DNA of 27,115 bases. It comes from Bacillota bacterium. Lineage in GTDB: Bacteria > Bacillota_I > Bacilli_A > MOL361 > Turicibacteraceae. The stretch is from the NCBI GenBank assembly GCA_003486705.1, contig DNGE01000074.1, forward strand, positions 6,400-33,514, read 5' to 3'. Positions within the stretch are counted from its first letter, which is position 1. Every line of letters starts with the position of its first letter. Under the pieces are notes generated by a model that had not been told where the DNA came from, did no database searches, and saw only the letters and a list, made by a program, of their open reading frames with translations. Below are positions 22,236-27,115 of this stretch, piece after piece. The position numbers and the translations under genes were made by a program.

Positions 22236-23610
22236 AGTTAATCATGACACGATCACCTTGCATGAGCGGACCGTTAATTAACTCATAGTTATAAATACAT
22301 TCAACCGGCACATCGTATTTATGAGCAAGCTGTGTCACAGTTACTTCTTCTTCTTGAATAAAAACAATTTTCATTAAGCTTTCTCCATCAGCAAAATGAC
22401 TATACACCGTTGTAGGTGTTACTTCTACTTCTACTTCTTCATCTTCTTCCGTTGTTTCAAGCTCAACTGATTGAACAACCGTAGGTTTTTTCTCTACGAC
22501 TTTCTCGACAACAACTGGCGCTTTTTCAACAACAGTCTCTACAACAACTGGCGCTTTTTCAACAACAGTCTCTACAACAACTGGTGTTTTTTCTACAACC
22601 GTCTCAACAACTGCTGGTTCTTCTAAATCATATAATAAATCAAAGATTTTTGATTTTGGTGTGACAGATTTTGAAGTTGTTTCCACTACTTTTTTATCAG
22701 ATTTTACTGGGAATGGTAATACTTCCTCTTCTAAAACAGCTGTTGTTTCCTTTACAACAGGTTTTGCCACTTGAGGTGTTACTAGTGTTGCAGTATTCGC
22801 ACCAAATAAGTCTTCCATATCAGAAGCGGTTGGTTTTTGAAGTGGTGTCACCACTGGTTTTGGCGCTGGCTTAGCTACTTCTACCGCAACTGGCGTTTCA
22901 ACAACCGCAAGTTTTGGTGTTTCAACAACCACTGATTTTGGTGTTTCAATGACTGCAGGTTTTAGAACTTGTTTATCTTTTCGCTTTGTTTCATCTTCTA
23001 CTTCTAATGTCTTATCTTCACATAATGATTCTTGTACATTAGAACCCGATAGAACTTCATTATCAAAATCTAAATAATTTTCTACCGTTGTTGCGATAAA
23101 GGCGTTTTGATGAATCTCCTCCGTTGTTGCATACCCTAATTCAACTTCTTCTTTTTGCGGTTTATTTAAGCCTGCTTTTATGGCTTCTTTATGAATACTT
23201 TCTTCTTCTAATACAGAAATAGGTGCAATTTCTTCCTCATCACCTTCTGCTGCTAAATCGTAAGCTAATTTTTGCTTATCTTTTCTTAGATCATATCCCT
23301 CGATTGTTAAGTTCAGATTTAAATAAAGTTTATCGTTATCATAAATTGAATAATCAAAATTGCTTATGTCTGTTTCGATTTTTCCTGTGCGTCCTTCTTT
23401 TGGTAATGAAATATCCAGTGGAATTCGCTCATTAAATAAATACTGAACCCCACTGTGTGAAACATATTCTCCATCAATTGCTACATATCCTCGCACTGAT
23501 AAGTAGTCACCTTCATCAAACGACGTTGTCTGTGGAACAATATTAATATTTACGATATCTTTAATATTTTTGATTGGCAACGTACAATCCCAATAAAATG
23601 AATAGCTCAT
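22219..23610 (-). CDS. spoVID: SpoVID-like spore-coat morphogenetic protein with C-terminal LysM
   Basis: The 463-residue protein has a structured N-terminal domain (about 1-115: YSFYWDCTLPIKNIKD..., YVSHSGVQYLFNERIPLDI) characteristic of SpoVID. A long Val/Glu/Lys/Pro-rich disordered middle follows (about 130-395). A C-terminal LysM-type domain begins at about 418 (VTVTQLAHKYDVPVECIYNYELI). SpoVID drives coat proteins around the forespore. The middle holds repeats of the ETVVEKAPVVV type, encoded by 33-base tandem units. AGGAGGT precedes the ATG. It forms a translationally coupled pair with ysxE and has a sigma-E-like promoter upstream. Confidence 0.9.
   Translation of the reverse strand: MSYSFYWDCTLPIKNIKDIVNINIVPQTTSFDEGDYLSVRGYVAIDGEYVSHSGVQYLFNERIPLDISLPKEGRTGKIETDISNFDYSIYDNDKLYLNLNLTIEGYDLRKDKQKLAYDLAAEGDEEEIAPISVLEEESIHKEAIKAGLNKPQKEEVELGYATTEEIHQNAFIATTVENYLDFDNEVLSGSNVQESLCEDKTLEVEDETKRKDKQVLKPAVIETPKSVVVETPKLAVVETPVAVEVAKPAPKPVVTPLQKPTASDMEDLFGANTATLVTPQVAKPVVKETTAVLEEEVLPFPVKSDKKVVETTSKSVTPKSKIFDLLYDLEEPAVVETVVEKTPVVVETVVEKAPVVVETVVEKAPVVVEKVVEKKPTVVQSVELETTEEDEEVEVEVTPTTVYSHFADGESLMKIVFIQEEEVTVTQLAHKYDVPVECIYNYELINGPLMQGDRVMINYGKQN
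22508..22606 (-). repeat. 33-base tandem repeats in the spoVID linker
   Basis: Two identical adjacent 33-base units (22508-22540 and 22541-22573) are followed by a diverged third (22574-22606). They encode the 11-residue unit VETVVEKAPVV. Identity at the DNA level indicates recent duplication. Confidence 0.88.
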
Positions 23611-23645
23611 GTCCTATACCTCCTAATATTTTTTTATTTCAGTTC

Positions 23646-23673
23646 ATTATATTCGTGACAATTAAAAATATGT
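23646..23673 (-). promoter_or_regulatory. Sigma-E-like promoter candidate for spoVID-ysxE
   Basis: Minus strand ACATATT (23673-23667), 13-base spacer, AATATAAT (23653-23646), against the sigma-E consensus KMATATT-N14-CATACAMT. spoVID is sigma-E dependent in Bacillus. The match is partial. Confidence 0.35.
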
Positions 23674-23800
23674 AATAAGCTTAGGAAACATACTTATATT
23701 TACACCTTATTTCCAACTTTTTAAAACAAACAACAGTTATTTCGACAAAACCTGCCATTATAACTGTTTTTTAAACAATTATATATATTTTTTAAAATTA

Positions 23801-23832
23801 GGACACATATGTCCACTTTTTTATGTTATAAT
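23801..23832 (+). promoter_or_regulatory. Extended -10 promoter with an overlapping palindrome, for a candidate small RNA
   Basis: TGT-TATAAT (23824-23832) is a perfect -10 with the TGN extension. No -35 is seen; in its place lies the palindrome GGACA-CATA-TGTCC (23801-23814), well placed to act as an operator or activator site. Confidence 0.6.
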
Positions 23833-23838
23833 TAAATC

Positions 23839-23984
23839 ATCCAAGAAATTGGATAACACAACACTACCCTAATTAGTAATAATAGGGCACCCCCATTAGC
23901 CCTATTATTCATTTCTCTTTCCATCCCATTTTTTATATAACTACCCTGTTATGGAGGTTCCTTTGAACCTCCCTTTTAATTTTT
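23839..23984 (+). ncRNA. Candidate small RNA with C-rich hairpin loop (about 146 nt)
   Basis: Starting at the base predicted as transcription start, a perfect hairpin ATCCAA-GAAA-TTGGAT (23839-23854) forms a GNRA-capped 5' stem. A strong 11-bp hairpin AATAATAGGGC / GCCCTATTATT (23878-23909) exposes the ten-base loop ACCCCCATTA. A pyrimidine-rich single strand (TTTCTCTTTCCATCCC) follows, then the terminator GGAGGTTC-CTTT-GAACCTCC with TTTTAATTTTT (23953-23984). CCCTA at 23867-23871 can also pair with TAGGG inside hairpin 2, an alternative fold. No gene with a ribosome binding site follows. C-rich loops that pair with Shine-Dalgarno regions are known in Bacillota regulatory RNAs such as RsaE/RoxS; similarity here is of style only. 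It could instead be an orphan attenuator. Confidence 0.6.
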
Positions 23985-23991
23985 AATAACC

Positions 23992-24022
23992 AAAAGGCTA
24001 CTCCTCGTGAGATAGCCTTTTT
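23992..24022 (+). terminator. Second, tandem terminator-like hairpin
   Basis: AAAAGGCTACTC / GAGATAGCCTTTTT with one bulged A and a short loop, T-run on the plus strand. It directly follows the candidate small-RNA terminator and may act as a backup. Confidence 0.65.
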
Positions 24023-24262
24023 CACTTATTCAAGCTCGATTATGACGATAATTTTATTTGAAAATTTCAATTATATTAAACAATCCCTTAAGCATGATAA
24101 CCCTTTCGATTATAATGATCTACTCATATTTACTCACCCGAAACCACAAATTCAAACCGCTTTCAACACAATCGCCACAACGAATGTAATCGTTTTAACA
24201 TTTGTTTTTTTGTTCCAAATTATAGAATTTTACAATGTTTTACCTTCTCTATTTATCAAATA
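24023..24262. other. Gene-free stretch between the tandem terminator and the lacI-type terminator
   Basis: A plus-strand frame of 73 codons starts at 24042 but has no ribosome binding site, follows two terminators and has no recognisable domain, so I do not call it. No other structure is seen. Confidence 0.5.
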
Positions 24263-24300
24263 AAAAACTCATACTTAAACAAAATACGTTTAAATATGAG
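24258..24300 (-). terminator. Terminator of the LacI-family regulator gene
   Basis: Minus strand CTCATATTTAAAC / GTTTAAGTATGAG, a 13-bp stem with one G-U pair, followed by six T. Confidence 0.85.
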
Positions 24301-24310
24301 CATTAGCCTC

Positions 24311-25315
24311 TTAGGTTGTTTCTCTTAATACCAATTCTACATCAATGACTTTTTCCGCCTCTGCTTCTTTTCCCTCAATAAGTGAGATTAATGTTTCAGC
24401 AACACCACATCCAATAGCCTGGCGATTTTGAGCAACTGTACTTAACGCAGGTGATACTTGCTTTGCAACTTCAATATCATCATAACCAATTATTTTGACA
24501 TCCTTAGGTATTTGTAGTCCTATTTCTTTAAGATACTTCATAACCCCTATAGCAATCGTATCCCCACCAATAAATAAGCATGATGGAATATTGAAGCGCC
24601 CAAATCGTTCTACTAACAGTTTCGCAGCTTCATATCCAGCATTCACATCAAAATCTGCCGATTCAATAAAAAATCTTTGGTCGAAATTCCCGACTAATTT
24701 TTCATAAGTCTCAACAAAACCATTATAACGCGTTAGTGCAGAACTTACATATAAAGGGCCCGAAATGATCCCAATATCATGAGAACCTTGATCTACAAAA
24801 TAGGAAACAACTTTAGCAGCCCCATCATAATCATCACTGCTCACCCTTGGCGTACTTTTATAAATCAAATCTGTTGTCACACATTTAATATCACTATTCA
24901 ATAACTCGTGTAACTTATCTTCATACAAATTACCAGTTACAACAAATACACCATCTAACTGGCGATACTGACAATGTTTTAAATAGCTCATTTCCTTATT
25001 CCCTAAATGGGTCGCAACAAACATAGTATCATATCCTTCAAATTCCATACGACGCTTGAAGTGCTCAATCACACCCGAAAAAAATGGATGCTCAATTCCT
25101 ATTCCTAATGCTTCTGAAAATAAAATGCCAACTAAATAACTTTTTTTAGTTGATAATGAACGTGCTGAAGGGCTTGGAATATAATTCATCTCTTCAATTG
25201 TTTCCAATACCTTTTTACGCGTTTTCGCACTAACATCTTCATAGTTATTTATCACTCTTGAAACTGTTGTTGGAGAAACACCAGCTTTTTTAGCTATATC
25301 ATAAATAGTAATCAT
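24311..25315 (-). CDS. LacI/GalR-family transcriptional regulator
   Basis: The 334-residue protein has an N-terminal helix-turn-helix (ITIYDIAKKAGVSPTTVSRV, 2-21), a hinge helix around residues 48-58 (PSPSARSLSTK) and a periplasmic-binding-protein-like effector domain (about 60-334). The effector domain includes GDTIAIGVMKYLKEIG and the IIGYDDIEVAK block typical of the family. Such proteins repress sugar or catabolic genes and release DNA on binding a small molecule. No transport or sugar gene lies beside it, so neither target nor effector can be deduced. It is not CcpA by eye, because the CcpA-specific dimer helix residues are not evident. It has its own consensus promoter and terminator. 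GGGGTG lies five bases before the ATG. Confidence 0.93.
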   Translation of the reverse strand: MITIYDIAKKAGVSPTTVSRVINNYEDVSAKTRKKVLETIEEMNYIPSPSARSLSTKKSYLVGILFSEALGIGIEHPFFSGVIEHFKRRMEFEGYDTMFVATHLGNKEMSYLKHCQYRQLDGVFVVTGNLYEDKLHELLNSDIKCVTTDLIYKSTPRVSSDDYDGAAKVVSYFVDQGSHDIGIISGPLYVSSALTRYNGFVETYEKLVGNFDQRFFIESADFDVNAGYEAAKLLVERFGRFNIPSCLFIGGDTIAIGVMKYLKEIGLQIPKDVKIIGYDDIEVAKQVSPALSTVAQNRQAIGCGVAETLISLIEGKEAEAEKVIDVELVLRETT

Positions 25316-25355
25316 ACGCTCACCCCAATTTCTTTAACCTACAAGTCTAACTTTC

Positions 25356-25384
25356 ATTATAGCGATTCCATTTATCTTCGTCAA
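25356..25384 (-). promoter_or_regulatory. Sigma-A promoter of the LacI-family gene
   Basis: Minus strand TTGACG (25384-25379), 17-base spacer, TATAAT (25361-25356). Confidence 0.92.
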
Positions 25385-25399
25385 ACCCTTTGTCAGATA

Positions 25400-25434
25400 T
25401 AACCAAAAAGACCATGAGTTTATCATGGTCTTTT
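25400..25434 (-). terminator. Terminator of the M42 aminopeptidase gene
   Basis: Minus strand AAAAGACCATGA-TAAAC-TCATGGTCTTTT, a 12-bp stem, followed by T, five bases after the stop codon. Confidence 0.9.
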
Positions 25435-25439
25435 CTTTA

Positions 25440-26528
25440 TTATTCAAATGTAATTTTATTTACTGTATCCGCATCTAATCGTTTGATGACTTCAACTAAT
25501 AACTTCACTGCATTTTCATAATCATCACGGTGAATCATTGAAGTATGAGAGTGAATATAGCGAGATGCAACTCCTACAGACATCGCAGGCGCTCCGTCAT
25601 GCGCTAAGTGCATCGCACCCGCATCTGTTCCACCACCAGGCATTGTATCAAATTGGTAAGGAATATTTAATTCATCTGCAACTGAAACGACAAAATCACG
25701 TAGTCCTTTATGACCAATTAATCCAGCATCCATTAATGTAATGATTGGACCTTTACCCATTTTTGCTTGAACTTGGTTCGGCGATACTCCTGGTACATCT
25801 CCCGCAATTCCAACATCTGCAGAGAAGACAATTTGTGGGTTGATTGTTTGAGCAACCGTACGCGCACCTCTTAATCCAACTTCCTCTTGTACCGTTCCAA
25901 CTCCGTACACAACGTTTGGATGTTTCTCTTCTTTTAATTGGCGTAATACTTCAACGGCAATCGCACATCCAATACGGTTATCCCAAGCTTTTGCTAATAA
26001 GTATTTCTCATTCGCCATTTGTCTGAATTCAATATATGGTGTGATCATATCTCCAGGTTTGATTCCTAATTTTTCAACTTCTTCTTTAGATTCAACACCT
26101 AAATCAATGTACATTTCTTTAATATCTACTACTTTATTTCGCGCTTCTGGCGATAAGATATGAGGAGGTGTTGAACCAATTACACCATGGTATGTTTTCC
26201 CCGTTGAAGTCGTAATTGTTACTTGCTGTGCAAGCATAACTTGACTCCACCAACCACCAAGTGTTTGGAAACGTACAAATCCTTTGTCCTCAATTAACTT
26301 AACCATGAACCCAACTTCATCCATGTGTCCAGCTACGACAACTTTAGGACCACCTTCCACTCCTACTTTTTCAGCAATTAATGATCCAATATTATCTTGA
26401 TACACTTTATCAGCGCTATCTTCAATATATTTTTTCATAACTAGACGCGCCTCACGTTCTTGCCCTGGTACAGCATTCGCATCAGTTAACTCTTTTAAGA
26501 ATGTTAACGTAGAATCTAATGTCGACAT
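25440..26528 (-). CDS. M42-family metallo-aminopeptidase (glutamyl aminopeptidase / FrvX type)
   Basis: The 362-residue protein keeps all residues of the two-metal site: His68 in GHMDEVG, Asp183 in AWDNRIG, the Glu215-Glu216 pair in VQEEVGLRGA (catalytic base and ligand), Asp238 in FSADVG and a late His in SRYIHSHTS (326 or 328). The tetrahedral, dodecameric M42 enzymes trim peptides in the cytoplasm from the N-terminus. The substrate preference cannot be read from sequence. GGGAGG precedes the ATG and a terminator follows at once, so it is a single-gene unit. It separates the rplT operon from the LacI gene. Confidence 0.95.
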   Translation of the reverse strand: MSTLDSTLTFLKELTDANAVPGQEREARLVMKKYIEDSADKVYQDNIGSLIAEKVGVEGGPKVVVAGHMDEVGFMVKLIEDKGFVRFQTLGGWWSQVMLAQQVTITTSTGKTYHGVIGSTPPHILSPEARNKVVDIKEMYIDLGVESKEEVEKLGIKPGDMITPYIEFRQMANEKYLLAKAWDNRIGCAIAVEVLRQLKEEKHPNVVYGVGTVQEEVGLRGARTVAQTINPQIVFSADVGIAGDVPGVSPNQVQAKMGKGPIITLMDAGLIGHKGLRDFVVSVADELNIPYQFDTMPGGGTDAGAMHLAHDGAPAMSVGVASRYIHSHTSMIHRDDYENAVKLLVEVIKRLDADTVNKITFE

Positions 26529-26869
26529 TAAAATTCCTCCCTTTTCCTTAATTTTCTATATTTAGTATCATATCACTTCTTGGTTAACTTTTAAACTACT
26601 TCTCATAATATTTACGAAAAACACGCAGATATACGCGCAGTCTATGGTAACTAAATCGCTTTAATTCCCCATAACCTTAGACTATACGAGCTTTCATCTG
26701 TATCTGATAACCTAACCGTGCATTGAAATACAAAATATATAAGGGTTAAAGCATCTAACTCACTCACGTTAAGCTTTGTTCCAAGACAGTAATTAAGAAT
26801 TAGGTTAAACTTTTTTAAGCAGCATTCTTACACGCATTTCTTAATAGTCTATAATATAATGATTTATCA
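26529..26869. other. Gene-free stretch upstream of the aminopeptidase gene
   Basis: About 340 bases with no supported gene or strong secondary structure. A weak promoter for the aminopeptidase (TATGAT -10 near 26570, poor -35) is the only candidate signal. Confidence 0.45.
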
Positions 26870-26901
26870 TAAAAAAAACACTGCCTAGATTAGACAGTGT
26901 T
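26869..26901 (-). terminator. Terminator of the rplT operon
   Basis: Minus strand AACACTGTCTA-ATC-TAGGCAGTGTT, an 11-bp stem with one G-U pair, followed by eight T. Confidence 0.93.
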
Positions 26902-26915
26902 TAGATTAGCAAAAA

Positions 26916-27115
26916 TTATTTATTCATTGCAGTTTTAGCTTGCTCAGCTAATACAGCGAATGCAGCAGCATCAGTTACAGCTAAATCAGCTAACATTTTA
27001 CGGTTAACTTCGATTCCAGCTACTTTTAATCCGTGCATTAATTTGCTGTATGATAATCCGTTCATACGAGCAGCCGCATTGATACGTGTGATCCATAATT
27101 TACGGAAATCACGTT
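26916..27115 (-). CDS. rplT: 50S ribosomal protein L20, C-terminal part (5' end beyond window)
   Basis: Sixty-five codons plus a stop are visible. They begin in RDFRKLWITRINAAARMNG and end in AKTAMNK, with the L20 segment LSYSKLMHGLKVAGIEVNRK in between. L20 binds 23S rRNA early in 50S assembly and, in the infC-rpmI-rplT operon, represses its own synthesis. As the last gene of that operon it is followed 15 bases later by a strong terminator. The frame is open to the window edge. Confidence 0.96.
   Translation of the reverse strand, partial: RDFRKLWITRINAAARMNGLSYSKLMHGLKVAGIEVNRKMLADLAVTDAAAFAVLAEQAKTAMNK

Noticed and set aside
24042..24263. Plus-strand open frame of 73 codons before the LacI-gene terminator
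   Set aside because: No ribosome binding site, two terminators upstream, no recognisable domain, and composition like surrounding non-coding DNA.
1..27115. CRISPR arrays, insertion sequences, integrases, tRNA or rRNA genes
   Set aside because: None seen on reading both strands; the only tandem repeats are inside coding genes.

Overview
The window reads as a chromosomal segment of a low-GC, spore-forming member of the Bacillota. The evidence is direct: AT-rich DNA, strong AGGAGG-type ribosome binding sites, a T-box leader, an L21 leader, sporulation genes (spoIIB-, spoIVFA-, spoIVFB-, spoVID- and ysxE-like) and an L27 with the Prp-cleaved N-terminal extension. The flavorubredoxin at the left edge fits an anaerobe or facultative anaerobe. 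A Turicibacter-like bacterium is my best guess at genus level, but that is inference only.

Almost all genes lie on the minus strand, so the biological order runs right to left. It begins with the end of rplT, an M42 aminopeptidase and a LacI-family regulator. A 700-base gene-free stretch follows, holding a candidate small RNA on the plus strand. Next come spoVID-ysxE, valS behind a valine T-box, a PASTA-domain membrane protein, folC, a SpoIIB-like SPOR protein and radC. After radC there is an accessory block (about 8.9-14.1 kb), then mreC-mreD, spoIVFA-spoIVFB, a lone receiver-domain protein, rplU-prp-rpmA, obgE and the flavorubredoxin.

This follows the Bacillus subtilis order spoVID-ysxE-valS-folC-comC-spoIIB-maf-radC-mreBCD-minCD-spoIVFAB-rplU-ysxB-rpmA-spo0B-obg. 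Here comC, maf, mreB, minCD and spo0B are absent from their usual places. Extra genes sit between valS and folC, between radC and mreC, and between spoIVFB and rplU.

The accessory block is the least ordinary part. It holds two HPr-like proteins that both keep the regulatory serine region but have altered phosphocarrier sites: one lacks the active-site histidine, the other lacks the arginine and proline after it. Both genes have the same 12-base near-palindrome upstream. The block also carries a Cys-rich pentapeptide-repeat protein, a HAD hydrolase, a four-helix membrane protein, a membrane-anchored Mrr-like protein with eroded catalytic residues, and two small plus-strand genes.

The most novel-looking non-coding element is the candidate RNA at 23839-23984. 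It has an extended -10 promoter, a GNRA-capped 5' hairpin starting at the predicted transcription start, an 11-bp hairpin with a C-rich loop, and an intrinsic terminator, with no convincing gene downstream.
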